A stretch of 64,000 nt of DNA from Hedera helix (GCA_947179155.2 OX359265.1:4077501-4141500), one strand, 5' to 3'. Shown: positions 46,758 to 60,160, counted from the stretch's first letter. Translations and numbers: made by a program. Notes: a model not told the origin generated them from the letters alone.

Positions 46758-49700
46758 TTAGAGGTGTTCAAAAAATTCGATTTTTTTGATTTTTTATCGA
46801 ATCGGTCGGTACCGATTTTTTCGGTATCGATTTTTTTGGTTTTTTATATTTTTGGGTACCGATAGCGGTATGGATATTTTTTAATTTTCGGTAAAAATCG
46901 ATATACCAAAAGAACCGAAATAAATAATATAATATTAAATTTATATTAATTATTATAATATATATGATAATTATATATATTATTACATATATAATAATAT
47001 GTAAGACCCCGAATTTATGAAATACAAAATTTAATTTTTCTTCATATATATTTTTCCTGAAACAGTAAATGGTTAAATTGACAAAATTGAAAGTTAAGGA
47101 TGTTATGTGCAAATTTTATTTTGTCGGACAATATTCTTTTTGTCGGGGAATATTCGTTTTATCGGGGAATATTCGGGCCGTACGACGGCGCCGAAATAAC
47201 TAATTATTGGTGGAGCCCACAACGGAATAATTGTCGGATATAGAAAACGACAGAAGTAACCTTTTTAAATAAAAATAGTCAACGGTGTTAACTGTTAAAA
47301 TACCGGTGATAAAAGAATAGTAGCATACGGTAATTTATGGTATTTTACTGTAGCATGCGGTACTCTACAGTAGCACACGGTATTGCACAATGTCTCATAT
47401 TATTGACACCGTAACTGTTGCACATCATTTCATCGATAATTGTCACTGCATAATATTTTATATTATCAATTCAATTATTGTTGCTACACAGTATTTTGTA
47501 TTATTGATTCGATAATTATCATTACACTGTATTTTATATCATTGAGTCAATAATTGTTGCTACACTGTTTTTAAAATTATTGAACCTAATAATTGTCACT
47601 GTAGCAAATACACTGTAATTTATATTATTAAATTAATAATAATCTGTAACGTGTTTATTATATTATTATTGAATTATTGTTATAACATTATTTAATATGA
47701 AAGACCTATAGGAAGAAAAAATAAAAAAAATAAAAAAATAAAAAAATAAAAAAAATAATAATAATAATTTATTATTCTAAATAGTAACATGTGGACCCTA
47801 TGTGGGGGCCACATGTGAATTAACATGTGAAATTGGTGCTGCAGGAGTTAGGCAGCGAAATTGAAAATTGAATGCTGGCGTGCAGCACGCCAGCAACCCA
47901 CCTACCACGCATAGTGGAATTTTCTCCTATAAATAGCTTGCTCAGCTGAATAGAAAAATCACACCTAAAACATAAAATTTTTCTATAAGAATTTTATGAG
48001 TTTTCTTTGAGAATAGTAAGGTTATTTTGAGAGTTTGAAAGCCAAAAGGAGTGCAGAAATTTTTCAAGTAAGTCTTTTATTAAAGAGTAGTAATTTCATA
48101 AATTCCTATTTTTCACGGTATTCACAAATCTTCCTTTAGAAGACTCTTCTTTAAGAAGATTCATTTTTAAAAGCTTTCTTTGGAAGATTTATTTTGGAAT
48201 ATTATTTTTAAAACTATTTAAAAGTAGTTATATTATACTACAAAAATTATGTTAAATATATATAATTTTGATAATTCATATTATACGAGTTATCATACAC
48301 TTTGAAATTTATATGTGGTAATTACTAATTTTATTATAAAAATATAGGTTGATCAACCTCATTTAAATCAATATCCAGTCACGTGTTAAGGTAAGGGGTA
48401 TCACTCTTTTCATCATCATAAATGAATATTATTTTCTTTCTTACTTGAAGGAATTATCATTCTTTGATTCTCGAAAATAATATCGTTTCTTTCTTGTGCC
48501 ATTTATTTCCATGTATTAAATTGTGGGAATAACCTTACGGCGCGGTTTACCGCCTGTTGGTGAATAACCTTTTGTATTCATTCCTTATTAATCTTTGAGA
48601 ATAACCTTACGGTGCGGATTATCGTCTGTTTGGTGAATAACTCTTCGTATTCAAATTGATGGGAATAACCTTACGGCGCGGATTATCGCCTGTTTGGTGA
48701 ATAACTATTCGTATTCAAATTGATGGGAATAACCTTACGGCGCGGATTACCGCCTGTTGGTGAATAACCCTTTTTATTTGTCTCGTGTGAAAATAATTTG
48801 TCTACACGAATTATCACATGACACTTTTATTCCATATTCGTAAGTGATATCATTTTCCTTTATACTCATAAGGGATACCATCTTTTTCATCTTCCATTAT
48901 TCAAACTTACTATGGTAAGGGATATTAATTTTCTTCACCTTCTGTTAATCAAACCTGCTACGGTAAGGGATATTATTTTCTTCCATACACCTAAATCGAA
49001 ATTTATTATGGAACTATTGCTTCTATAATTCCTGAAAATATTATATGTTCCATAATAGTTGAACTTCATTATTTCAACTGAACCTTCCTATTTTCTGAAC
49101 CTTTCTGTTGAACTATAATCGTTATTCTGAACTGTGGATCTTGAATATCATTTTTAAATTTCACTCCACATCATGTTGGCAATTTGGACATTATTTGAAT
49201 CTGCACAAAGTAAACTTCCGATACTTATTGTTTATCCTGTTCTTCTGTTTATCATTTGTATCACTGTTATTTGTATTAATCATCAAGAATCAAGTTGTTG
49301 TGAATATCTGTGGCCGGGGGCACAGATATGATATAATTGTTGAACAGATGATAGGTTAAATGCGATATACTAGGTTAAAGGCGATACATCTGTTCGGTGT
49401 CTTTTATGGCACGTGGTTAATGTTCTCTTTGGCCCGTAGTGCAAAGATGAACTGTTGATTGGTATGATTATGACCAAAGGCTGAATCTGGTATAATCATG
49501 ACCGTTGGTGTTATATTGAATGTCTTTGGCCCGTAGTGCAAAGATGAACTGTTGATCTGCATGATTATGACCAGGAACTGTGAAGTTGTATTATTTTGAC
49601 TAATGGTATTTCAGATGATAAAAGTTGATGATATTTTTACTAAAAAGAGAAGCGAGTGGACATTATAGTCTGCATTATTCTTCTAATAGATTGCTCATTC

Positions 49701-50365
49701 CGCTGCTATTATTGATCTGAACATTGTTTAAGAATTTAACTGCAGTTTTTGATATAAACCTTGTAGTCTATTGTATTCTATCAAGAACTCAACTGTTGAA
49801 GGCTAATGATAAATTATTCGTCATTATCTTAGTCATGATATTTCTTACTGGGCTATTTGAGCTCACCCTTTCTTTTCGTTCCATTGTTTTTCAACAGGAG
49901 ATGAGAACGTAACGGGGTCTAGCCGGGGAATGGAGTGAGAGTGCGGGGATAGCTATCATAGTCTTCACGTGTTATAAAATAGTGTGGCAATAATAATGAA
50001 GACTTAGTTGTGTTGTATTATCCACTGTATTGTTGTACGTTGTATTTCATTGTAATAATTTTGTTGTAGTCTTTTGACGACTCAAGTTTGGGCTGTGTGG
50101 GCCTAGATTTGGGGGCGTCACATAATATATATGATTATAATTTATAAATAAATTAATATATAATTATTATTTATAAATTATAATTATATATATTACCAAT
50201 CGGTATAAACTGAAAACCGAATCGAAAAAATCGAATTGAATTTGTACCGAACCGGTACCGAAACTGATAATTCGATATCGGTATCGATTTTTGTTTTAGC
50301 AGTATTTTTGATTTAATATCGGTTTGATTTTTTTAATATCGGTTCGATTTTTTATCGATGAACAC
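46758..50365. mobile_element. hAT-like MITE split by a solo LTR
   Basis: The two halves (46758-46999 and 50123-50365) are rich in TCGGTACCG/CCGAACCGG and together make about 485 bp. The ends are inverted (AGGTGTTCA at left; TGAACAC at right), and TTTGGGCAGAA flanks both sides (46747-46757 and 50366-50376), covering an 8-bp hAT-type TSD. The gypsy solo LTR 47000-50122 is inserted in the middle. Confidence 0.75.
47000..50122 (+). mobile_element. Solo LTR of the gypsy family (3,123 bp, TSD TAATA)
   Basis: TGTAAGACCCCG to GGGGGCGTCACA, flanked by TAATA at 46995-46999 and 50123-50127. TATA box CTATAAATAG at 47927-47936; four-copy minisatellite at 48524-48770. It is more diverged from copies 1 and 2 than those are from each other, so it is an older insertion. 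It is inside a MITE. Confidence 0.95.
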
Positions 50366-50376
50366 TTTGGGCAGAA

Positions 50377-51170
50377 CACAAATTGATAATGAAAAACAAT
50401 TATTAACGTAGACGCCTCTTTGACCTTTTAAATTAATCTCAACCGTTAAATTTTATGCGATTGGCAGTAATTTCTAAGATTATTTTGTATTAAAATGAAA
50501 GAAATCATAGTAGAACATATTATTTCCGTCCAACAACTAATTTCGGGTGTGAGTTTTGTTTTTAGCGGGAGTAATGACAAAAAATAATTTCTAACAGGGA
50601 ATGGTAGGTGGATAAAATACAAGCAATTTTAGCTTTCAAGTAAAAAACATCCATAGTTTAATAGTGATAAAATAATAATGTAATTATAGTAATAAATTTA
50701 ATAAAAAGATGACAAATAAAGCTCTTTTTCAAAAAGATTGATATTGCGATAGATAAGATAATTATTAATTTTTAAAAATTAATTTAAGATTTTTTAAAAT
50801 TAAAAATTGAGATAACTCGTTAAAACTTATGAAACGATAAAATTTAAAATAAGTAATATTTTTAGATAGTTAATAATATTTATTATTATTTTGATTAAAA
50901 TTTAAAAAATATATGTTAATTTTAAATTTAAAAATATCTTAAATTAAATTTAAAAAATTAATAATAATTTTATAATATAGAAGAATGAAGAGAATATTAT
51001 ATTTTTATTATTATAAATAATATTTTAATTAATTACTCATATATTTGTAATAATATATGAAAGGAATCAACTCTTTTTATGGACAGAAGAATATTCATAC
51101 ATAAATGAATTTAGGATGGTGCCGGACTGCCGGTTAAATTCAGTTTGGCCGTAGCTGTTAATCTAAAACT
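50377..51170. other. AT-rich spacer upstream of the U-box gene
   Basis: No gene or named element seen. The last 100 bp lead into a CTCTCT-rich stretch at 51185-51330 that is likely the 5' leader of the U-box gene. Confidence 0.55.
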
Positions 51171-52557
51171 TTAACGCTGTTACCCTCTCAGTCTCTCTGA
51201 GCAAATGATATTTGTGAGTCAACCTTCTCTCTCTTCCTTTCGTTTAAAACTAATTCTTTTTTATTTTCTTATATTTGTTGTTTTCTTGTTTCCTCTCTTT
51301 CTCTCTCTCCCCCCAAATCCACCCTTTTCCCACCTCGTTGAACAGAAGATAAATCCTAAAACAACAATTCAGCAATCTATTCTAGTACATAGGAAGTAGC
51401 TGATGATATGTTTTATTTCCAATTTACTCAAAATTCCTCAAAGAGCTTCAGATGAATGATCATCCCAATCAAAATTAAGGTTTATAAGAACTTGTTTGAG
51501 CTTCCCATCAAGCACTGATACTGGGTAATGTTTCTCTTTGAAACTGTTTATGCTGCTTTTTATGGGTTTGTTGATATTTGTTTTCTTTTATGGGACTCAA
51601 AAGGTCTTTGCTTTAGAATAGTCCTAATAAGTTGTATTAGTTGAATTTTAGTCATCTAATACTAAGATTTATATAGAATGTTGCATTTCCTGATCTGGGT
51701 CTGATCAGATGTTATTGGTCAACTAGAATTTTTCATATACTCATATTCTTGGGAATTTTATTGATTGGTGATATTGGGTGGCATTTCTGTTATTTGGTTA
51801 ATCATTCATAGTGTGTTTAGTAATTTGAACTGGGAATCTTGAGCATAGATATTCTTGAATCATTGGATTCCCATTTGTAATTGAGTGGTGTAGATGGGAA
51901 TCAAGGTTGTGGTTAAGATAGTTGGGGTGGGTACTTGATCTTGTTAAAGTAAATGGAAATTATGTTCTTTGGATTTTGATTTTAAATGTTTCTGCTGAAA
52001 ATTTAAATCACTAATTTTATTAAAATAAGTAAATAAAAAGGGATAACAGAGAGCAAGAACATAATTTGACAAGTAGAGTTGAGCCTAAGATGGTTAATCC
52101 AAGTTCAATACGAGATTTTGTTTGCTTAGCACGCCAAGATTTCAGAATTCCCACATGGATCTACATCTTTATGTTGTGCCTTCCCCCTCTTCATGATATT
52201 TTTGTTGATGATCTTATGTTTTGTAGAAAATTCAAAAAGAGAAGTGAAATTATGTACAGCAAGATCCAGCGCCACCCTTTTGTTTTGGTAGTTCAGTTTA
52301 CTACATTACCTTGGCAGCCTTTTGACGTATTTGAGGTTGTGCATGTTTTTGATTCTATTGTTACATTTAGGAGTATGCCCTTCAAATTAAAGTAAATTAG
52401 GCCTTGCTTTGCATTGTGGTTGCTATTGATTTTCTCTGTTTTGTAATAAGATTTATCATCTCATATGAAATTTTCACTGCTCTGGTATTGTTATTCACAA
52501 ACATTGGTGGGCCAACTATATGTAGTATTGCTTTCATTGACAGAAAGTTTGGATCTG
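51170..52557 (+). other. 5' leader and leader intron of the U-box gene
   Basis: A pyrimidine-rich leader begins near 51170, and a donor GG|GTAATG lies near 51523. An intron then runs to the acceptor TTGACAG at 52543, 15 bp before the ATG. An open frame at 52066-52395 falls in this intron and is not coding. Confidence 0.55.
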
Positions 52558-55500
52558 ATGGCTGGAAGCTGGGATGGAAGTTATGACCAAGGGAGCCAGT
52601 CAGATGATAGCTATCAATTTGACAGATTTCACATAGAGCCAATCTATGACGCATTCATCTGCCCTCTAACAAAGCAAGTTATGCGTGATCCTGTTACTTC
52701 AGAAAATGGGAAAACTTTTGAGAGAGAAGCGATTGAAAAATGGTTCAAGGAATGTAAGGAGAGTGGAAGAAAGCTGATTTGCCCATTAACACGACAAGAA
52801 TTAAGAAGTGCGGATTTGAACCCAAGCATTGCTTTGCGGAACACGATTGAAGAATGGAATGCTAGGAATGAAGCCGCTCAGCTTGATATGGCTCGCAGGT
52901 CATTTTCTGTGGGCAATGCAGAACCAGAAATTCTGCAGGCTTTGAAGTTCATCCAGCACCTTTGCCAAAACAATCCGTCAAATAGGCAAGTTGTTCGAAA
53001 TGCAGAGTTGATACCTATGATTGTTGACATGTTGAAGAGCAGCAGTCGTAGAGTAAGATGTAAAGCTTTAGAAACCCTTCGCATTGTGGTAGAGGAAGAC
53101 TCTGATAATAAGGTTGTCGAAAGTTTGCTGTTTCATTGTTCAGATCTTCTGACATACTCTAGGCCTGTTATTTATGGCTCTTTCTATTTTGCAGGAAATT
53201 ATGGCTGAAGGGGATACCGTACGAACGATAGTTAAGTTTCTGTCTCATGAACAATCTAAAGAGAGGGAAGAAGCTGTCTCCTTGCTTTATGAGCTTTCAA
53301 AATCTGAAACACTGTGCGAAAAAATTGGTTCTGTCAATGGAGCAATCCTTATTTTAGTGGGAATGACTAGCAGCAAATCAGAAAATCTTTTGACCGTTGA
53401 AAAGGTTGATAAAACTCTCGAAAACTTGGAGAAGTGTGAGAATAATGTAAAGCAGATGGCTGATTATGGTAAATTGCAGCCACTTCTTACATTACTTCTT
53501 GAAGGTACTTCCACTACTCTAGATAATTCTTTGATTTCGGAGATAGTAACTGTTAGTCGCTTGTATTTTCTTCTCTTACCAAGAGTTGTTTGGTTGCACA
53601 AAATATTCAAGTGTTTATGTGAAATGGATGCTGCAGTTTCCTATCAAGAGATTGTTTCATCTAGAAAAAAATTCATATGACACCTGGAAAAATTGTCTAC
53701 ATAAATAATGAGTCCTGTTGATGATATTAGAAAAGTCTTTTTTTTTTTCATTTGAAAACCTTTGTTAGTTTCAATATGACCTATATATATATCTCTTTCT
53801 CTTTCTATACATAACTCTCTCTCTATTGCTTAAATATAGATTACTACCTTGAACTCTTTACCTTTTTCCACCTCAGGGATTGCAATCAAGCCAATAAACT
53901 TTCAATTTTTTCCACTTTAGTTCAATTAAACATGTCATGTCAGAAATTAATGGTGTGGCGCATATACATGACAATTAAGTGCTTATGTGGAAAAATATAT
54001 AGTTTTCAATCAAATTCAGAGGGTCAAATCAGTCAATTAAGACATTTTTTGTATTAAAAAAAAAGTTAAAAGTAATTGTTAGTAATATTCGGCCCATATA
54101 TGCTCATTTAAAATCACATTTTGACCTAAAAGGTTAACCTATTAAGTCTATGATCTATTAGAGCATGTATGTCTTCAATCCTTTTTCTTATATTTTGATG
54201 TGGGACTTTACTATCACGCAATACCTCAACAATCTCCCCTTTAACGTGTGATCTCTTCATCCAGATTGACGCCAATCTCCCCCTTGAATTTCAACCATAC
54301 TCTTTTTTAGCATTAGCCTATCATATTCTTCTAGTTGACAAGTCACCTTCTTCATTATCTCTTGTTTAATCCACCAAGAAACTCTGTCAAACCCATCAAG
54401 TATCCCTATCTGACAAGCTTATCTGCTCAAAGAGTACATAATCCAACAAGTATCTATAACTCATTGAACCTACCTCATCACGTCTTTCTCCTTAATAACG
54501 AGCTCACACTCTTCAATATCTCATGTTAAGAGTCAACCAAGTGTCTCTGCGAGAAGAGTTTACTGCTTGCTCAATAAATTATTTTTCGTTTATCATGCGT
54601 AGTTCATACCATATCCATGACTCAAACCCATAGTCATGAATCTGATACCAGTTGTTAGGAATATCTGGATCATATATATTCATTTGAAACCGCATCTTGA
54701 CCCAAAAAGTTAACCTATTAAGGTCTATGGTCCATTAAAATATATACGTCCTCAATCTTTCTTCTTATGTTCCGATGTAGGACTTTACTATAACGCGGGC
54801 TTTACTTTATTGTTGGGATACTCTTCAAATCCTATTCAAATATGAAGTTAAAGTATTTGGGGATTCAAGTCAAGGGAATAATTGTTGGGATACTCCTCGA
54901 ATCCTATTGAGAAAATGATTGCTATTATGGAAAGGAAGAACTCCTTTTTTAATAGGAGTATTATTTTGGAAAAAAATCTATTTGTAGTAGAAATTTTATT
55001 TTGGAAGCACCTTATTTTAAATTAGAGGAAAGTTGTGGGTACCTTATAAATAAAACCTTATGTGTAGTTGTCGAAGTGTAATACAATCAAAAGTCATGTA
55101 GCATTCTAAGAGTTGAAAGATGGTGTAAGTGAGTTTTGGGCATAGTTGTCAACTTGTGAATCGTATCGTGTATCCAAAACCCCCGTATCGTGTTTAATGT
55201 ATCGTTTCGTAAGATACAGAAACAAAATAAAAAGTGTAATAATATATATTTAAACATATAAAACACAAGTTTGACTATATATAAAAACAGTCAAGTAAAT
55301 ATTATTATAAATTAAAAATAAATTTTAAAGTTAAACAGTAGCCAAAATATTCTAAATTGATTTATTAGATATTATTTCAGTAATTTTTATAGAGTAGCAA
55401 GAGAAACGAAAATTTAGATTCACCTTTAATCTATAAAACAAAAGAGAATAATTCAAATTAATAAGTAGAGATTTATATATCTGCTTATAGAAAGTGTCTT

Positions 55501-57334
55501 GGAAAAAATAGAACGACATTTTCAATTAGAAATAATACTCTAAAAAGTGATTAAAGGCTCATGAAGCGATATAGAATATGTTTGTGCAAGAAGACCTCTT
55601 CAATTGAAATGTTAAAAGGGTTAAAAGTTTTGTTTTTAGTCTTTTGGATATACATGATTTTTTTTCCAAAATTGGTTGTTTTTAAAGAATATTGTGCATT
55701 GTATTGTATCGTAAGAATCGTATCGAATCGAAATTGAATCGTAAAATGCGGTATCATTTTAGATTCACCCTACGATACGTATCGAATTGTCTTCGTATTA
55801 TATCGTATCGTAAAATACGTATTGCATATTATAAGATTCTGACAACTATGGTTTTGGGTTTGTGTGAAGGAGAGATTTTTTGCAGCTTTTATATTCCTTG
55901 TAAAAAAAATTATATCGTGGGAGAGAGGGTTTTGCAACTTTTATTCCATGTAAAAAAAAAATTGTCGTCGTATTGTGAAACCTCAAGTTTTAGGGCATAA
56001 AACTTGAAAGGATTATTATAAGCCCAAATATAGTGAAAATTCGGAGTTTGACCCTTGGTTTTCCCTTTAAGGGTTTTTCACGTTAAATCTTGTATTGATT
56101 TAATTCTTTTTATTTTGTTGTTTGGTTTGCGTTGACTTAATTCCTAACACCAATCAATCTCGAGTTCTTCAAATTGAAACCACCCAACCCTAACCGCATC
56201 CACCGCCGCCTTGTCGTTTCCATCAGCCATTTACAATTTCCTCTACCTTTCCTCCCATTGTCGTCCACCACCAGCAGCCTCTCTCTTTGCCAGTTCTACC
56301 ATTCGATTTCACATTTGCCCAATAAAACAAAATTACAACCGTCCACACCTCCAACAACCGAGAAAAAGTCACCCTCCAACTATTTTCATGAGGGCAAGGC
56401 AATCCAGGACATTCGAACGCGGACTGTCAATATACCCATGTCATCTAGGCTTCGTCCTCCCTCCTTTCTCGCTTTCTTCCGTATTCCTGCCCCTTTTTTA
56501 CTCCTACGTCGGAGGTGGGTATTTTTAGTGTCTGTTCTGTTGAGTCTTGTGTGGTCGAGGGAAGTGTTGGATTTGGGGGAAAGGCGATGGTAATAACATT
56601 AGGTTTGGGCGTGAGAATAGTTGGAGGATTTGGGGGATTTATTTCTTAACCAGAAAATCAAAAGACAAAAAGAAAGAAAAGTTGATCTTGGACAGATTAG
56701 GAATTTCGATGGCAAAGGTGGAAGAGGATGTGGTGGTCGTTGTGAAGAGTAAATAGAGGAAGATGAATGATGGTTCATGGGTGAAGATCCCAAATTTTCC
56801 TTTTTGAAACATTGATTTGTTTATTTAATTGTTTTTTTGTTTTGTTTTACCTTTTGATTTGTTTTGCTTTTTATCTTTTAGTTGCTGGTTTCGCTCACTT
56901 AATTCCTTTAATTCGTGACTGTGCTCTTTTAATTGGTGACTTTATGGTTGGAATTTTCTTTTAATTTTAATATGTAATCATATTACATTTATGCTCTTTT
57001 AATTGAATAAAATGATTAAAATTAATTGCAACATGTGTATTCTATTAACACATAAGCACTTAATTGCCATGTGTATATGTTACATCATTAATTTCTGACA
57101 TGGCATCTCCAAGTGAACTAAAGTGGAAAAAATTAAAAGTTCAATGCCTTGATTGCAAAAATTGAAACGATAATCCCTGAAGTGGAAAAAGGTAAAGAGT
57201 TCAGGATTTAAGCCTATATAGATTCATAAAAAACAATTCCCGGTCAGGAAGTGAGGGTCGGGCGTCACCACATACTGTAAATAGGTATAATCCATGTAAT
57301 CGCTCATATCCAAGGCAGCTTATCACAAGCACCC

Positions 57335-57370
<36 letters not shown>

Positions 57371-59818
57371 ACTTATATGTAGGTGCATGGTTTAGTGAAT
57401 CCATCATCTTAAAGTCAACCCTCCTTTTCTTTAGTGCATAAAACCAATATTTTGTAACATTATCCTTTCATGAAATTCAAGTATAACCTAGAACTACCAT
57501 GCTAACTACTTTCATTCATTATTGATACCTTGAGCGGAAAATGTAGACAACTAAAATATACAGTTAAGTGCCCTTTTCCATCTCCAGTTCAACTGTGTAA
57601 TGAATAATCTTTGATCCTTTGGGTAATTGGTACTCCTTTCAACTGAGTTCAAGAATTGTACTTCTAGACATATCGATAGAAATGCAAGTTTTACTTGGTT
57701 TATTCAAAGAAGCCCAGAACTGTGATTCCAGGATTAGGGTTTCCTCAGTGTTCCAAAATTTTCTACAACTAAGACCTTTAAATTTAACGATTGTGCTAGT
57801 TGTCACTTATCGAAAATATAGAACTGAAAAGCTCCCAATTAGGTCAGTAGTTGGATGAGTAGTTGATAGACCAAATGAGCACAGTAGCTGTTTAGAGCTG
57901 AAGGAGCTCTCCTAAAGAGACTTTCTTAATTACGCTTTCAGGAAAATACTTTATTGATTGTTAGTTCCTCTATAATTTCACAAAGTTAGGTTCATGCTTC
58001 AAGTAGATTCCTCCTCTATTTACTTCTTCAAATGATTATATGTACCTTTCTTTTATTATCAGTTTTAACATGTATCCTTCGTTGTACGCTAAATTTAAAA
58101 GGGTTTCATGTTTAGTTGGTACATCTTGCTAGTTGGTGGAGTCAAATTATAGTTCCTGAAATCTAAACTGTTGTACTTCCTGCTATATTATATAACACGG
58201 TCCTGTTTAACTCTTTATTGCCACATGGACCTTTGCAGGTCCTCCAGAAACCAAACTGTCCATGGCTGTATACCTTGGTGAGCTGGTACTTAATAATGAC
58301 GTGAAAGTCTTTGTGGCTAAAACTGTTGGTTCGTCACTAATCAATCTCATGAGAATTGGTAACATGCCGTCTAGGGAAGCTGCCCTAAAGGCCTTAAATC
58401 AGATATCATCATTTGAGGCAAGTGCCAAGGTCTTGATAGAGGCAGGTATACTACCCCCTCTAGTAAAGGATCTTTTCCTTGTTGGTGGCAACCAGCTTCC
58501 CATGCGACTGAAGGAGGTTTCTGCTACAATTCTAGCAAATATTGTGAATTCAGGCTCTGTCTTTGACTCCATCCCAGTTGGACCTGACCACCAGACTCTG
58601 GTCTCAGAGGACATAGTTCATAACCTACTACATCTCATTAGCAACACTGGGCCAGCAATAGAATGCAAGCTTATCCAGGTTCTTGTTGGACTCACTAATT
58701 CTCCCACTATGGTTGTCAGTCTTGTTGCCGCCATCAAAAGCTCTGGTGCTACTATCAGTTTGGTGCAGTTCATTGAAGCTCCACAGAAGGATCTCCGTGC
58801 AGCTTCCATAAAACTTCTTCAGAACCTCTCTCCACATATGGGCCAGGAACTAGCTGGTTGTCTACGTGCTACAGCTGGCCAGCTAGGTAGCTTAATCAAA
58901 ATCATATCAGAAAATATTGGTATTACTGAAGAGCAAGCAACAGCAGTTGGGCTCTTAGCTGATCTCCCAGAAAGGGATGTGGGCCTCACAAGGCAGATGC
59001 TTAATGAAGGTGCCTTCCAGTTGGTCATCTCCAGAGTGGCTAGGATCCGGCAGGGGGAGACTAGAGGCAACCGCTTTATGACCCCATATCTGGAAGGGCT
59101 TGTTCGGGTTCTGGCAAGGATTACCTTTGTCTTGGCTGACGAACCTGATGCCATTGGATTGTGTCAGGAGCACAATCTTGCTTCCGTATTCACTGACCTG
59201 CTTCAGTTCAACGGGCTTGACAATGTGCAGATGGTTTCAGCCATGGCTTTGGAGAATCTATCCCAAGAATGCAAAAACCTGACCAAATTGCCTGAGTTGC
59301 CATCGCCTGGTGTCTGCATCACAATCTTTCCTTGTTTTAGTAAAAGTCCTGTCATAACTGGATTATGTCGAGTTCACAGAGGGACATGTTCATTAAAGGA
59401 AACCTTTTGTCTCTTGGAAGGACAGGCTTTGGAGAAGTTGGTGGCCCTTCTAGACCACACAAATGAGAAGGTGGTTGAGGCATCGCTTGCAGCATTGTCA
59501 ACTTTGTTGGAGGATGAAGTTGATATTGAAAATGGGGTTACCATATTGTGCGAGGTAGAGGCAATCAGGCCTATACTCGATGTATTAATTGAGAAACGGA
59601 CAGAAAACTTGAGTAGGAGGGCAGTGTGGGTTGTTGAGAGACTTTTGCGGACTGATGATATAGCATACGAAGTGTCTGGTGATCCGAACGTTAGCACAGC
59701 CCTTGTTGATGCTTTTCAGCATAGTGACTATCAAACACGACAGATTGCTGAGCATGCTCTGAAGCATGTTGACAAGATACCAAATTTCTCCGGCATTTTT
59801 CCAAATTTGGGACAATAA
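52558..59818 (+). CDS. PUB44: PUB43/44 (SAUL1)-type U-box ARM-repeat E3 ubiquitin ligase (814 aa)
   Basis: Coding exons are 52558-53112, 53195-53504 and 58239-59818; the joins keep frame. The start MAGSWDGSYDQ is chosen because it follows a leader acceptor (TTGACAG) and precedes the U-box (residues about 27-104: DAFICPLTKQVMRDPVTSENG, KLICPLTRQELRSADLNPSI). The rest is ARM/HEAT-type helical repeats to the C-terminus (IPNFSGIFPNLGQ). U-boxes recruit E2 enzymes; SAUL1/PUB44 and PUB43 act at the plasma membrane in leaf senescence and immunity in Arabidopsis. A roughly 1-kb intron lies in the 5' leader. The symbol denotes the subfamily; PUB43 is equally possible. The gene looks intact despite a 4.7-kb second intron full of transposons. 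Confidence 0.93.
54077..54800 (-). mobile_element. TRIM-like miniature LTR element
   Basis: The left LTR (54077-54231) begins TGTTAGTAATATTCGG and ends CTCAACA. The right LTR (from 54653) begins TGTTAGGAATATCTGG and shares GATGTRGGACTTTACTAT before its end is lost. The internal region is about 420 bp. Next to the right LTR is TGGTATCAGA (minus strand), an initiator-Met PBS; next to the left LTR is an AAAGGGGAGAT polypurine tract on the minus strand. There is no coding capacity. Confidence 0.78.
54813..56149 (+). repeat. Copia-like LTR remnant
   Basis: TGTTGGGATACTC begins twice (54813 truncated, 54883). The second copy runs to TTCCTAACA at 56149, with a hAT MITE inside. TG...CA ends and a TTGTATTGATTTAATTC 3' region suggest an LTR, but no matching TSD was found. 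Confidence 0.5.
55141..55850. mobile_element. hAT MITE (710 bp, TSD GTTTTGGG)
   Basis: It starts CATAGTTGTCA and ends TGACAACTATG, perfect 11-bp inverted repeats apart from the inner bases. GTTTTGGG flanks both sides (55133-55140 and 55851-55858). The sub-terminal regions are rich in CGTATCGTATCG repeats. It has no coding capacity. Confidence 0.92.
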
Positions 59819-60160
59819 GTCTCTTCCAGAAAGTCTGCTTACAGTGATCAGCAAATGCAAGGTCCTTGTAATTATTGAATTTTTGACCCCTTGCTAGATT
59901 CTGAGATGCATCTAAAGGTTATGATTGTGAAGCATGAAGATATCCAGGTTGACAAGTGTTTTTCCTCTATTTCATAGTTTTGCATGGTTTGGGAACTTCT
60001 CTTGGGTTCTAATTCGCGTTGTTTCTCTTGGTAATTTTTCTTTACATGGTCTCTGTATGTTGTATACTGTGTGGAAATGTATTATTGATTATTTCTTCTT
60101 TGTTTGTACGGAATCTTTTTGCATGCATCGGTTGGAAAGTATGATTTTTCCCTCATACTA

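Larger units (their letters stand above)
53843..57215. mobile_element. Non-autonomous MULE in the U-box intron (3,373 bp, TSD ATATAGATT)
   Basis: The long imperfect TIRs include GAACTCTTTACCTTTTTCCAC at left and its complement at right (57168-57205), then TTTTTTCCACTTTAGTTCA and ATGTCAGAAATTAATG in both, about 150 bp in all. ATATAGATT (9 bp) flanks both sides (53834-53842 and 57216-57224). No transposase is seen. The part at 56170-56800 is GC-richer, so it could be a captured gene fragment (Pack-MULE), but I do not recognise it. Confidence 0.82.
53505..58238 (+). other. Second coding intron of the U-box gene, transposon-expanded
   Basis: GAAG|GTACTT donor and TTTGCAG|GTCCTCC acceptor, 4,734 bp. 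It holds a 3.4-kb MULE with nested TRIM, LTR and hAT MITE, plus a (GT)n microsatellite at 57339-57368. Confidence 0.9.

Noticed and set aside
52066..52395. Open frame of 109 codons upstream of the U-box gene
   Set aside because: It is in the leader intron, with no recognisable domain.
56174..56593. Open frame of 139 codons in the intronic MULE
   Set aside because: Proline/serine/leucine-rich by composition, overlapped by other frames, no domain. Kept only as possible Pack-MULE cargo.
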